Below, piece by piece: positions 9,650 to 19,732 of a stretch of DNA of 64,000 nt; the stretch's first letter is position 1, and each line of letters opens with the position of its first letter. Source of the stretch: Marinomonas colpomeniae (lineage in GTDB: Bacteria; Pseudomonadota; Gammaproteobacteria; Pseudomonadales; Marinomonadaceae); the NCBI RefSeq assembly GCF_014803385.1, contig NZ_JACYFC010000004.1, positions 186,001-250,000 on the forward strand. The letters are read 5' to 3'. The notes under the pieces are model-generated. The model did no database searches. It was not told the DNA's origin and was given only the letters and a program-made list of their open reading frames with translations. The position numbers and the translations under genes were made by a program.

Positions 9650-9681
9650 ACGGGCAGCTATTCTAGTTTATAGCTGTTCGT
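9650..9681 (+). other. Intercistronic hairpin after the binding-protein gene
   Basis: Arms ACGGGCAGCTAT and ATAGCTGTTCGT pair over 12 bp with two G-U pairs, 8-base loop, no T-run. Such hairpins between binding-protein and permease genes often protect the upstream mRNA so that the binding protein is made in excess. That role is inferred here. Confidence 0.5.
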
Positions 9682-9740
9682 AGCTTATTAGATGTTGTTT
9701 TCTGAAATATGTATTAAGAAAACAGTAGAAGGAAATGTTT

Positions 9741-11663
9741 ATGACCTTATCGGGACTTTTAGTTCAGCTACTAAATGGCTTAGTTGATGCTTCGTCACTG
9801 TTTTTAGTAGCGTCTGGCCTGTCACTTATTTTTGGTGTGACGCGAATTATGAACTTTGCTCATGGTTCGTTCTATATGTTAGGTGTGTATGTTGCGTACA
9901 CCTTTGTTAGTCACATGGGCGAGTCTGTTGGTGGATTTTGGGTGGCCATTATTTTGTCCTCCTTGGTAGTAGCCTTATTAGGGGCACTCATTGAAATCGT
10001 TATATTGAGACGAGTGTATCGTGCTCCAGAACTATTTCAATTATTAGCTACTTTTTCCCTTGTTCTGATTTTACAAGATTTAGCACTTTTTATTTGGGGG
10101 CCAGAAGACTTATTTGGGCCTCGGGCACCAGGATTAACAGGATCTATCGAAATCCTTGGTAGAAATTTCCCTCAGTATAATCTTGTGATGATTGTTATTG
10201 GACCAGCAGTATTAGGTATATTGTGGTTGCTGTTGAACAAAACACGTTGGGGTGTATTGATTCGTGCAGCGACACAAGATCGAGAAATGGTATCAACACT
10301 GGGTGTCAATCAAGCTTGGTTATTTACCAGTGTGTTTGCTTTGGGTTGTTTTCTAGCTGGCTTGGGCGGCGCTCTACAAGAACCAAGAATACCCGCTAAT
10401 TTAGCGTTGGATTTAGAGTCTATAGGTACTGCATTTGTTGTTGTAGTAGTTGGTGGTATGGGTTCTATTCCTGGTGCGTTTTTAGCCGCGCTTCTTATTG
10501 CCGAGGTTAAAGCGTTATGTATTGCTCTTGGTACATTGCACATTTTTGGTATTGATTTTCCTATGTCCAAAATGACATTGGTTGCCGAATTTTTAATAAT
10601 GGCTATTATTTTAGTTATTCGTCCTTGGGGTTTATTAGGTAAGCCACAAGCTGCAGCGCGTAATGACCACTCTGCTGAGCCGCCATTACGACCTTCGTTA
10701 CCCATCTTTAAATGGTGTACGGCTGCGTTAGTGTTGGCTTTATTGCTAGTGCCTGTTTTTGAAGAAACGTTCCCTTATGCTCAAATCATCTTAGTGGAAA
10801 TCTTTATTGCAGTGTTGTTCGCAGCAAGCTTGCATTTTGTCATGGGGCCAGGCGGAATGCATTCCTTTGGTCATGCGGCTTACTTTGGCTTGGGTGCTTA
10901 CGGTGCGGCCATATTGGTTGTGACTTGGAAGTTGCCGATGGAGCTAGCACTTGTTGCTGGACCGTTGTTAGCCGTTCTTGGTGCATTGGTTTTTGGTTGG
11001 TTCTCTGTGCGCTTAAGTGGTGTTTATTTAGCCATGTTGACCTTCGCTTTTGCTCAGATAGTTTGGTCTATCGTATATCAATGGGACGATGTTACAGGTG
11101 GTAGTAATGGCATATTTGGTGTTTGGCCATCGGATTGGTTGTCATCCACGACTGCTCTGTATTATCTAACATTATCTATTATGCTTGCGGGTATTCTGAT
11201 ATTACGCCGTATTTTATTTGCACCATTTGGACTTGCAATACGTGCTGCTCGTGATTCTGATTTGCGTGCAGATGCTATCGGTGTTGATGTGAAGCGCGTC
11301 CAATGGGTTGCCTTTGTTGTGGCAGGCCTATTTGGTGGTATTGCTGGTGCGATATACGTTTTTTCTAAAGGTGGTATTTCACCTGAAGCCATTGGTGTTG
11401 GTCGATCTATCGATGGTCTAGTAATGGTATTGTTAGGTGGCGTGCAAACACTGTTTGGACCTATTGTTGGGGCCAGTATTTTTACTTGGTTGCATGATTC
11501 AGTGGCTCGAGAGACGGACTATTGGAAAGCAGTATTAGGCATGATTATTTTGCTGATTGTGTTGCTATTCCCTGCCGGTATTGTGGGAACGTTATCCCAC
11601 CTTTGGCACTGGGTTAAGCATCATATACTTTTGCAAACTAAGAAAGAGGAGGCATCCAAATGA
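9741..11663 (+). CDS. Fused ABC permease (LivH-LivM type)
   Basis: Inner-membrane permease of 640 residues that joins the two usual subunits of a branched-chain-amino-acid-type importer. The N-terminal half (about 1-290) is LivH-like, with GLSLIFGVTRIMNFAHGSFY and GGMGSIPGAFLAALLI. The C-terminal half (about 330-630) is LivM-like, with GPGGMHSFGHAAYFGLGAYG, an AIRAARDSDLRADAIG loop and GIAGAIYVFSKGGISPEAIG. The AIRAARDSD stretch is the cytoplasmic coupling loop. I took ATG 9741, which has AGAAGGAA at a good distance; ATG 9735 is too close to it. The last codons overlap the next gene (ATGA). Confidence 0.9.
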   Translation: MTLSGLLVQLLNGLVDASSLFLVASGLSLIFGVTRIMNFAHGSFYMLGVYVAYTFVSHMGESVGGFWVAIILSSLVVALLGALIEIVILRRVYRAPELFQLLATFSLVLILQDLALFIWGPEDLFGPRAPGLTGSIEILGRNFPQYNLVMIVIGPAVLGILWLLLNKTRWGVLIRAATQDREMVSTLGVNQAWLFTSVFALGCFLAGLGGALQEPRIPANLALDLESIGTAFVVVVVGGMGSIPGAFLAALLIAEVKALCIALGTLHIFGIDFPMSKMTLVAEFLIMAIILVIRPWGLLGKPQAAARNDHSAEPPLRPSLPIFKWCTAALVLALLLVPVFEETFPYAQIILVEIFIAVLFAASLHFVMGPGGMHSFGHAAYFGLGAYGAAILVVTWKLPMELALVAGPLLAVLGALVFGWFSVRLSGVYLAMLTFAFAQIVWSIVYQWDDVTGGSNGIFGVWPSDWLSSTTALYYLTLSIMLAGILILRRILFAPFGLAIRAARDSDLRADAIGVDVKRVQWVAFVVAGLFGGIAGAIYVFSKGGISPEAIGVGRSIDGLVMVLLGGVQTLFGPIVGASIFTWLHDSVARETDYWKAVLGMIILLIVLLFPAGIVGTLSHLWHWVKHHILLQTKKEEASK

Positions 11664-12418
11664 GCTTATTAACTATAGATAACATTAATAAAGCGTTTGG
11701 TGGCGTAAAAGCGATTAACAATGTGTCCTTTGAGTTGCCTCGCGGACAGCTGTTGGCCTTATTAGGGCCAAATGGAGCGGGCAAGTCGACCTGTTTTAAT
11801 ATGCTAAATGGCCAACTGAAACCAGACTCTGGTTCGATTAAGTTGGAAGGTGTCGAGCTGGTAGGGCGTCATCCTCGCCAAATATGGAATGAGGGTGTGG
11901 GCCGTACATTTCAAATATCCGCTACTTTTGGCTCTTTGACGGTACTTGAGAACCTACAGATGGTGCTCTTGTCACGCGATAAAAAACTATTTCGTTTATG
12001 GACGCCAGCGGCGTCTTATTACAAAAAAGAGGCCTTGGTTCTTTTAGATCAAGTCGGCATGGCCGATCAAGCGGATAGAGCGTGTAGTGTACTTGCCTAT
12101 GGTGATGTAAAAAGAGTCGAACTGGCTATGGCACTTGCTCATGATCCTAAATTATTACTAATGGATGAGCCAACGGCAGGTATGGCGCCGAAAGAAAGAA
12201 ATCAGTTGGTCATGTTGGTGAAGAAGATGGTTATAGACAGAAACCTTTCTGTGCTGTTTACCGAACACAGTATGGACGTCGTATTTGAACACGCAGATCG
12301 TATGATTGTATTCGCTCGAGGTGAGTTAATTGCTGATGGTAGTGCTGACGACATAAGAAACGACCCCAAAGTACGGGAAGTTTATTTTGGCAGTGGAAAA
12401 TCATTCGAAGCGGCTTAA
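11660..12418 (+). CDS. ABC transporter ATPase, LivG type
   Basis: First ATP-binding subunit of the importer, 252 residues. Seen: Walker A GPNGAGKST, a Q-loop region with VGRTFQIS, a signature region reading LAYGDVKRVELAMAL (a variant of LSYGEQR), Walker B LLLMDEPTAG with MAPKERNQL, and the switch histidine in FTEHSMDVVF, all typical of LivG. It overlaps the permease stop by four bases (ATGA), so translation is coupled. The signature motif is less canonical (AYGDVKR) but the family often varies there. Confidence 0.92.
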   Translation: MSLLTIDNINKAFGGVKAINNVSFELPRGQLLALLGPNGAGKSTCFNMLNGQLKPDSGSIKLEGVELVGRHPRQIWNEGVGRTFQISATFGSLTVLENLQMVLLSRDKKLFRLWTPAASYYKKEALVLLDQVGMADQADRACSVLAYGDVKRVELAMALAHDPKLLLMDEPTAGMAPKERNQLVMLVKKMVIDRNLSVLFTEHSMDVVFEHADRMIVFARGELIADGSADDIRNDPKVREVYFGSGKSFEAA

Positions 12419-12430
12419 AAAGGTGATGTT

Positions 12431-13144
12431 ATGCAAGAAACAATTTTAGAAGTTAATGGTTTAAATGCTTTTTACGGGCGTGCTCATATTTTATTTGATG
12501 TTGGCTTAAAAGTTCGAAAAGGTGAAGTGGTTGCCTTAATGGGAAGAAATGGGGCTGGCAAATCAACCACAATGAAAGCCATTATGGGCATGCTTTCCCG
12601 TACGCAGGGTGAAATAAGCTTCATGGGTAACCCCATTGCTAAAAGTGCGCCTCATGTTATTTCTAAGATGGGGATGGGGTTTGTGCCAGAAGACCGACGT
12701 GTATTTACGGATCTTACTGTATTAGAAAACCTTGAAGTAGGATCTCAGTCAGAGCGAGAGGGAGCTCCTCATTGGACGGCTGAGAAGTTATTTGAACTGT
12801 TTCCTAACTTAGGGGAAATGCCTCACCGTCCCGGTGGTAATATGAGTGGTGGTGAGCAACAGATGTTAACTGTGTCACGGACCTTGATGGGCAATCCTTA
12901 CTTGGTATTACTAGATGAGCCATCGGAAGGTGTTGCTCCGGTAATTGTTGAGCAAATGGCCAATATGATTATGGCTCTGAAAAAGCAAGGCCTAACTATT
13001 CTATTATCTGAGCAAAATCTGCAATTCGCAGATTTAGTTTGCGATCGTGCTTACGTATTAGAAAATGGGCATGTACGTTTTGAAGGAACCATGGAAGAGT
13101 TGGCTGCCAATGATGATGTACGTAGAAACTACCTTTCTGTCTAA
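12431..13144 (+). CDS. ABC transporter ATPase, LivF type
   Basis: Second ATP-binding subunit, 237 residues. Seen: Walker A GRNGAGKST, MGFVPEDRRVFTDLTVLENL (the LivF Q-loop region), signature NMSGGEQQMLTVSRTLMGNP, Walker B LVLLDEPSEGVAP and the switch region LSEQNLQFA. It starts 12 bases after the LivG-type gene. It is followed by the molybdenum cofactor gene at 13165, so the transporter and cofactor maturation are probably co-transcribed. This supports a shared role in pyridine acid use. Confidence 0.93.
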   Translation: MQETILEVNGLNAFYGRAHILFDVGLKVRKGEVVALMGRNGAGKSTTMKAIMGMLSRTQGEISFMGNPIAKSAPHVISKMGMGFVPEDRRVFTDLTVLENLEVGSQSEREGAPHWTAEKLFELFPNLGEMPHRPGGNMSGGEQQMLTVSRTLMGNPYLVLLDEPSEGVAPVIVEQMANMIMALKKQGLTILLSEQNLQFADLVCDRAYVLENGHVRFEGTMEELAANDDVRRNYLSV

Positions 13145-13164
13145 TTATATAGTGCTCCAATCTA

Positions 13165-13770
13165 GTGTTAGTTGATAGATTACCAGTGGCCGTAATGGCT
13201 GCTGGTATATCACGCCGTTTTGGATCAGATAAGCGTTCTTATCGCTTACCTGACGGGCGAACAATGATTCAATTCACTTTGGATCAACTTGTTAATGCAC
13301 ACTCCATTGCTGATATTTTGGTTGTGACTTCTGGTACGAGCATAATACCTGACCTCTCTTATCCTGTTCCTATCCTTATCGTTGAAAACTCGGTTTCAGG
13401 GCTAGGCTCAAGTTTAAATAATTTGTTTGGATATGTGACTCGGGAGCCTCGCTATCGCAATGCACCTGCGATAGGTGTGTATCTAGCCGATATGCCTGCC
13501 ATTCAAGTGTCGACAATGACTGCGTTAAAAGCAAAAGCCACTGCGTCCAAAATTGTACGGCCGACTTATAAGGGGGTTGCGGGTCACCCTGTCTGGATTG
13601 GTCGAGCGTTTTGGTCGGAATTCCTTTCTTTGTCAGGTGATGATGGCGGCAAGCAAATATTGAAGCAGTTTAAATCGAAAACTGAGTTTGTGGAGATAGA
13701 TGACCCCGGCGTTGTACTTGATATTGATACGCCATTAGAAGCGATGGCGTGGTGGGAGTCTTCGCGATAA
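13165..13770 (+). CDS. Molybdenum cofactor cytidylyltransferase-like protein (MocA/MobA family)
   Basis: Nucleotidyltransferase of 201 residues, expected to attach CMP to molybdopterin to make the MCD cofactor used by xanthine-dehydrogenase-type enzymes such as NicAB. Seen: the N-terminal NTP-binding loop VAVMAAGISRRFGSDKR and the later GVYLADMPAIQ, where the Asp of DMP binds the metal, and a VAGHPVWIG segment typical of the family. The GTG start at 13165 is chosen because the conserved domain begins at once; the ribosome site is weak. It lies 20 bases after the LivF-type gene. It is the last gene before a strong terminator and is convergent with nicX. Confidence 0.85.
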   Translation: MLVDRLPVAVMAAGISRRFGSDKRSYRLPDGRTMIQFTLDQLVNAHSIADILVVTSGTSIIPDLSYPVPILIVENSVSGLGSSLNNLFGYVTREPRYRNAPAIGVYLADMPAIQVSTMTALKAKATASKIVRPTYKGVAGHPVWIGRAFWSEFLSLSGDDGGKQILKQFKSKTEFVEIDDPGVVLDIDTPLEAMAWWESSR

Positions 13771-13810
13771 AAAGGCTGTGTGTAAAAGGCTACCTACGAA
13801 AATGGCGCAT

Positions 13811-13849
13811 AAAAAACCTAAGCATCTTATATCGCTACTTAGGTTTTTT
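13811..13849. terminator. Bidirectional terminator between the transporter operon and nicX
   Basis: AAAAAACCTAAG (13811-13822) pairs perfectly with CTTAGGTTTTTT (13838-13849). The A-run and T-run let it stop transcription from both sides. Confidence 0.85.
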
Positions 13850-13865
13850 GATTGAATTGGATTTT

Positions 13866-14918
13866 CTATTCGCTAAGAGTGTTAGGAAAAACAACCTCTC
13901 CGGCGTTAACGACGACAACTTCATCATCCAGGGTTATAGTGCAATTTCGTAGAGGGATGTCCATGTGACATGGTGTTTTACGTGTGCCACCAACCTCTGT
14001 ATTCGGCCCTGTAGAGAAGAGGAAGTTACCGTTAAATGCTCTGGCATCCATACACATACCATCGTTTTTATCATGTAGGCCCATCGCCGTCCATTGAGCT
14101 CGTGGTTGTAAACCCCAGCCTACATGTGAGATGCCGTAGACTTCAGGATCCTTAAAGTAAGCCATGTAATCACGGAGGTATTCTGCTTCAAAGCCACCGG
14201 TAATGTCAGTAATAAAACCGTCTTTGATTGTTAGCGTTATCGACTCGCGGCAATAGGTTTTGAATGGAAGTAAAATATCGCCAATATCAATAACCAGTTT
14301 GCCATTCGCGCTTTCTTCATTTGGCCAGCTGAATAAGAAGCCACTTGGCCAGTGATCCCAGCGTCCGGGTTCGTCGGCAAAACCGTATTCTGTGACGGTA
14401 GGGTAGTCGCCTAATGACATTGTGAAATCACTGCCTGCGGCCGAGGTGACTCTCATTTTCTTAGCTGTTTTCAATACTTTTTCAGCGGCGACGACACGAC
14501 GCTTGTCTTCTAAAGTTGGCAATATTCTAGCCAATACTTCAGGAGGTTCGACTGCCAATAAAATACGGGTTCCTGTTTTAAGTATTTGCTCTTGTTCTGG
14601 AGAATGCAAAAGCATCATTGTATCAACAATTAAATCGGCGGCTTCTAGGGCGGTTTGTGCCGCTTTATTTCCTGTTAAAGGTGTGTCGCCGCAATAGGCT
14701 GTCATGTCGTTACCCATGGCTTTAGGTGGGTTAAGAGCGGGAAGTTCTACACCATACACTTTAGCGCCTAAGCGTTGAGCTGCATTAAAAGCCGCATCGA
14801 CAATTCTAGGGTTTGAGTAGTGGCTTTTAAGAATCGCTACACTTTCTGAGGGCGTTACGTTAGAGAGCGTCAGGACGTGTTCGAACATTTCTACTAATTG
14901 ATTATCACTAACAGGCAC
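13866..14918 (-). CDS. nicX: 2,5-dihydroxypyridine 5,6-dioxygenase NicX
   Basis: Opens the ring of 2,5-dihydroxypyridine to N-formylmaleamate with an Fe(II) centre; it belongs to the M29 aminopeptidase-like fold, unlike ordinary ring-cleaving dioxygenases. Candidate iron-site residues in the C-terminal half include those in YGISHVGWGLQP, AMGLHDKNDGMC and TPCHMDIPLRN. The start is GTG at 14918 (read on the minus strand), since AGGAG stands 7 bases upstream and the protein then has 350 residues, the usual NicX length. A longer frame to 14972 has no such site. It is divergent from nicC, and the spacer holds two related operators. Confidence 0.93.
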   Translation of the reverse strand: MPVSDNQLVEMFEHVLTLSNVTPSESVAILKSHYSNPRIVDAAFNAAQRLGAKVYGVELPALNPPKAMGNDMTAYCGDTPLTGNKAAQTALEAADLIVDTMMLLHSPEQEQILKTGTRILLAVEPPEVLARILPTLEDKRRVVAAEKVLKTAKKMRVTSAAGSDFTMSLGDYPTVTEYGFADEPGRWDHWPSGFLFSWPNEESANGKLVIDIGDILLPFKTYCRESITLTIKDGFITDITGGFEAEYLRDYMAYFKDPEVYGISHVGWGLQPRAQWTAMGLHDKNDGMCMDARAFNGNFLFSTGPNTEVGGTRKTPCHMDIPLRNCTITLDDEVVVVNAGEVVFPNTLSE

Positions 14919-14983
14919 TTTGAATCTCCTTTGATTGACGAATAAGCCCCATAGGTGGGCAGTTTTAATCACTATGCTTTTTT

Positions 14984-14999
14984 ATAGTGCATACACTAT
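14984..14999. promoter_or_regulatory. Candidate NicR operator at nicX
   Basis: Perfect 6-4-6 inverted repeat ATAGTG-CATA-CACTAT, 65 bases upstream of the nicX start in the nicX-nicC spacer. It has the same geometry and similar bases as the repeat before the MarR gene. Confidence 0.6.
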
Positions 15000-15089
15000 T
15001 AATTAATTTTTTTAAAATTTATGTTTTATAAATTTTAATCCATTTTATAGCAGTATTTAAGCTTTTTAAAAACAGAAATTATCTTTTAA

Positions 15090-16298
<1,209 letters not shown>

Positions 16299-16306
16299 GA
16301 GATGGT

Positions 16307-17113
16307 ATGAGTTATTACCGATACGGAGCACATGCTAATGCCAACGGCATCCGCCAGCACTATTTGAGGTACGGTAAAAAAGACACGTCTCAGCCTGTGT
16401 TGTTACTTATCCCTGGTATTACTAGCCCTGCGATTACTTGGGGTTTTGTGGCAGAAAGGTTGGCAGAATATTTTGATACTTATGTGTTGGATGCGCGAGG
16501 CAGAGGCTTGTCTTCTACTGGCCCAGAGCTACGTTATGACGCAGATACGTGTGCCGACGATATTGTTGAATTCGCAAAAGCATTGAATTTTAAAGACTTT
16601 GTTGTATTAGGTCATTCTATGGGTGCGCGTTTTATTACGCGTGCATTAGCGCGTGGATTAACGGGCGTGAGTAATGCTGTTTTGGTTGATCCGCCAGTAT
16701 CAGGCCCGAGTCGCAGAGCTTACCCGAGTAAATTGCCATGGTACGTAGACTCAATCAAACAATCTAACGAGGGTATGAGCGCAGAAGATATGTTGTCTTT
16801 TTGTCCTACTTGGACAGAAGAGCAACGCCAGCTTCGTGCAGAATGGTTACATACCTGTTATTCACCAGCGATAGTCAAAGCTTTTAACGATTTTCATGAT
16901 GATGACTTTCATAAAGATTTACCGGGAATTTCAGTACCTGTTGTGCTTATGGTGGCTGGTAAAGGTGGTGTTATTCAGACTGAAGATGAAGAAGAAATAG
17001 CCAGCTTAATATCTGAGCTATCTATTCATCACGTAATGGACGCAGGGCATATGATTCCATGGGATGACTTTGATGGTTTCTTTGCGGCGTTAACTGACGC
17101 TAACATTATTTAA
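16307..17113 (+). CDS. nicD: N-formylmaleamate deformylase NicD
   Basis: Alpha/beta hydrolase of 268 residues that removes formate from N-formylmaleamate to give maleamate. Seen: the oxyanion-loop region LLIPGITSPAITWG, the nucleophile elbow GHSMGAR, and the histidine in DAGHMIPWDDF; the third triad member is probably the Asp in LVDPPVSGP or a later acid. It sits between nicC and nicE with gaps of 8 and 15 bases. The assignment rests on the fold plus an intact pathway order. Confidence 0.9.
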   Translation: MSYYRYGAHANANGIRQHYLRYGKKDTSQPVLLLIPGITSPAITWGFVAERLAEYFDTYVLDARGRGLSSTGPELRYDADTCADDIVEFAKALNFKDFVVLGHSMGARFITRALARGLTGVSNAVLVDPPVSGPSRRAYPSKLPWYVDSIKQSNEGMSAEDMLSFCPTWTEEQRQLRAEWLHTCYSPAIVKAFNDFHDDDFHKDLPGISVPVVLMVAGKGGVIQTEDEEEIASLISELSIHHVMDAGHMIPWDDFDGFFAALTDANII

Positions 17114-17128
17114 TTTCTTGAGGTGATT

Positions 17129-17884
17129 ATGACAAATTTATATCGTATTGGACAAATCGTTCCTAGTTCAAATACCACGATGGAAACAGAAATACCGGCT
17201 ATGTTGATGGCCAGACAAGCTATTTTTCCAGAAGATCGTTTTACGTTTCATTCTAGCCGTATGCGAATGAAAAAAGTGGTTAAGGAAGAGCTTTCCGCAA
17301 TGGATGCTGAGTCAGATCGTTGCGCGGTAGAGCTAAGTGATGCTCGTGTAGATGTGCTGGGTTACGCTTGTTTGGTTGCGATTATGGCAATGGGGATTGG
17401 TTATCATCGTGTATCAGAAAAGCGTTTAACGTCTCATACCAAAGAGAACGGTGGTAATGCACCTGTGATTACCAGTGCGGGCGCTTTGGTTGATGCATTG
17501 CATATCATGAAAGCGAAACGCATCGCTTTGGTTGCACCTTATATGAAACCGCTAACTCAGTTGGTTGTAGATTATATTTCTGAAGAAGGTTTTGAAGTGA
17601 CTGATCACATCGCACTTGAGATCGCCGATAACTTAGATGTAGGACGCCATGATTTCAATAAATTACCAGATATTGTCGCTAAGTTAGATTACAGCGACGT
17701 GGATGTTATTGTGCTGTCTGCGTGTGTGCAAATGCCATCTTTAGGTGCAATCGCTAAAGTAGAAGCGTTAACAGGAAAGCCAGTGGTTACCGCTGCGGTA
17801 GCAACGACTTACGCTATGTTGAAATCGCTTAATTTAGAAACGGTTGTTCCAGGTGCTGGCGCTTTGTTATCGGGTGCTTATTAA
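17129..17884 (+). CDS. nicE: Maleate cis-trans isomerase NicE
   Basis: Converts maleate to fumarate, the last step before the citric acid cycle. It belongs to the Asp/Glu racemase superfamily with two catalytic cysteines: one in LGYACLVAIMAMG and one in VIVLSACVQMPSLG. The opening RIGQIVPSSNTTMETEIPAM is highly typical of maleate isomerases. The start is ATG 17129, as GAGG lies just upstream; a GTG six bases earlier is in frame. 251 residues, the usual length. Confidence 0.94.
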   Translation: MTNLYRIGQIVPSSNTTMETEIPAMLMARQAIFPEDRFTFHSSRMRMKKVVKEELSAMDAESDRCAVELSDARVDVLGYACLVAIMAMGIGYHRVSEKRLTSHTKENGGNAPVITSAGALVDALHIMKAKRIALVAPYMKPLTQLVVDYISEEGFEVTDHIALEIADNLDVGRHDFNKLPDIVAKLDYSDVDVIVLSACVQMPSLGAIAKVEALTGKPVVTAAVATTYAMLKSLNLETVVPGAGALLSGAY

Positions 17885-17929
17885 CTGAATTAAGGTGAAT
17901 AGCAGGACGTAAATACGAGGGTTCATTAG

Positions 17930-18559
17930 ATGAGTGATAACTTACAAAATAATTATGAAGGTGTGTGGGATTCACGCATTGGCTTTGGTAATAATCCGGT
18001 CGTAATTTCCATTGATTTTATGAAAGGCTACACCGATACATCATCACCATTGTATGCAGAAGGTGTGGTGTCTGCTGTGAAAGCGTCCCCTCAGCTACTG
18101 GAAAAAGCGAGGCAGTATAATGTGCCGGTTATCCATACCAACATTCTTTACCATCCAAGCTTTATGGATGGTGGCGTTTGGTTGAAAAAAGCACCGGTCA
18201 TGAAAGCGATGGTGGCTGGCAATGCTTTTGCTGAGTTTTGCCCAGAAGTGGCACCTCATGAAAGCGAGTTGGTATTAACCAAGCAATACGCAAGTGCATT
18301 TTTTGGTACAAGTTTAGCGGCAACGCTTACGGCAATGGGTGCGGATACGGTTATTTTAATAGGCTGTTCGACCAGTGGTTGTATCCGAGCGTCGGCCGTG
18401 GACGCCATGCAACACGGTTTTCGTACTATCGTGGTACGAGATTGTGTTGGTGATCGACATCCTGACCCTCATGAAGCGAATCTTTTTGATATCAATAGTA
18501 AATATGGTGATGTTGTGATGCGTGATGAGGTTATAGATTACTTTGCTTCTCTAACGTAA
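17930..18559 (+). CDS. nicF: Maleamate amidohydrolase NicF
   Basis: Isochorismatase-fold amidase that hydrolyses maleamate to maleate and ammonia. Seen: the triad Asp in SIDFMKGYTD, Lys in LTKQYASAFFGT and Cys in IGCSTSGCIRASA, plus the conserved RDCVGDRHPDPHEANLFDI region. 209 residues, matching known NicF. It is the last enzyme gene of the nicCDEF run; the next gene begins 130 bases later after a weak hairpin (18619-18644). Confidence 0.93.
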   Translation: MSDNLQNNYEGVWDSRIGFGNNPVVISIDFMKGYTDTSSPLYAEGVVSAVKASPQLLEKARQYNVPVIHTNILYHPSFMDGGVWLKKAPVMKAMVAGNAFAEFCPEVAPHESELVLTKQYASAFFGTSLAATLTAMGADTVILIGCSTSGCIRASAVDAMQHGFRTIVVRDCVGDRHPDPHEANLFDINSKYGDVVMRDEVIDYFASLT

Positions 18560-18689
18560 TTGAGCATCTACCAAGGTCACAGACCAGGTTTATAAACATG
18601 TATTTAGATGGTTTGTATTTTGTGTCTTGTTGCCCAGAGACAAAGCTTGCTAAAGTCCTTAAGGTCTTTAAATATTTAGGAGGCTTTTA

Positions 18690-19673
18690 GTGCTGCACCT
18701 TGATTTACAAGTTGTTGAACAAGCGTTGAAGTGGCAGCAAGAAGGTCGCTCTGTATGGTTATGTACCGTACTGAGCACTTTTGGGTCTTCTCCTCGGGCA
18801 CCTGGCACTATGATGGTCGCTTGTGATTCAGGTCTTTATATAGGGTCACTGTCCGGTGGTTGCGTAGAAGAAGACTTTCTTGATCGATTGCAGAAAGGTG
18901 AGTTTAGTGAATCTATGCAACAGGTTCACTATGGCATAGCGGATGATAATGAGAGATCACAAGTAGTCTTGCCTTGTGGTGGGCAGCTCGATGTATTGGT
19001 GGAATATTTACTTTCAAATGAAGACAACATTCAATACATTGAGCAATTATTGACTATTTTAATGGGGCAAACTCCGAATGTTAGAATAATCGACTTGGAC
19101 TCCCAGACTCGTCGTTTTATGAAAGATAATGGAAAGGGTTTGGCTGTTGAGTTAGATGAATCAATGAATTGCATTCGTATTCGTGTTGGTCCTACCGCAA
19201 GGCTTATTATCGTCGGCAACTCTTCCGTTACACCATTTTGTGCTCAATATGCACAAATGATGGGGTTTCAGGTCGTAGTTTGTGACCACAGAGAAAACGC
19301 GTTCTTGGGCTGGAGTGTACCTTTTGTTCAGCTCGAACCTGTTTTCCCCACCGGTTACATTTCCGACACTAATAATATTCATTTCAATACGGCCATTGTT
19401 GCTTTGACTCATGATCCGAGAATTGATGATTTAGCGATGATCGATGCCGTGAAGACACCGGCTTTTTATTTAGGTGTGATGGGCTCAGTTCGTACATCCA
19501 ATAAACGAGCCGAGCGGCTAAAACGCATCGGTGGTTTGAATGATGAAGACATAAATCGAATCGCCATGCCTATTGGCTTAAACCTTGGCAGTAAAGCGCC
19601 CGCTGAAATAGCGCTCGCTATTATGGCTGATATATTAAGAGTACAAAACGGAATCCCTCGTGAGAGAGTTTGA
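18690..19673 (+). CDS. XdhC-family molybdenum enzyme maturation factor
   Basis: XdhC/CoxI-type chaperone of 327 residues. These proteins bind and sulfurate the molybdenum cofactor and insert it into hydroxylases of the xanthine dehydrogenase family; NicB is the only such client in this window. Seen: the N-terminal XdhC region with STFGSSPRAPGTMMV and GSLSGGCVEEDF, then VLPCGGQLDVLVEYL, and a C-terminal Rossmann region with VALTHDPRIDDLAM, YLGVMGSVRTSNKR and APAEIALAIMADI. GTG start with AGGAGG 6 bases upstream. Together with the gene at 13165 the island supplies its own cofactor maturation. Confidence 0.9.
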   Translation: MLHLDLQVVEQALKWQQEGRSVWLCTVLSTFGSSPRAPGTMMVACDSGLYIGSLSGGCVEEDFLDRLQKGEFSESMQQVHYGIADDNERSQVVLPCGGQLDVLVEYLLSNEDNIQYIEQLLTILMGQTPNVRIIDLDSQTRRFMKDNGKGLAVELDESMNCIRIRVGPTARLIIVGNSSVTPFCAQYAQMMGFQVVVCDHRENAFLGWSVPFVQLEPVFPTGYISDTNNIHFNTAIVALTHDPRIDDLAMIDAVKTPAFYLGVMGSVRTSNKRAERLKRIGGLNDEDINRIAMPIGLNLGSKAPAEIALAIMADILRVQNGIPRERV

Positions 19674-19732
19674 TGTGTAGTTAATCACATTGTGATTATA
19701 AAGTTTAAAATCTACTAGAGATGTTGGCGAAT

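Noticed and set aside
10310-10705. A 131-residue minus-strand frame inside the fused permease
   Set aside because: It mirrors the hydrophobic permease codons; no start signal or domain.
13749-13952. A 67-residue plus-strand frame after the cytidylyltransferase gene
   Set aside because: It runs through a strong terminator hairpin and into the end of nicX; no family pattern or ribosome site.
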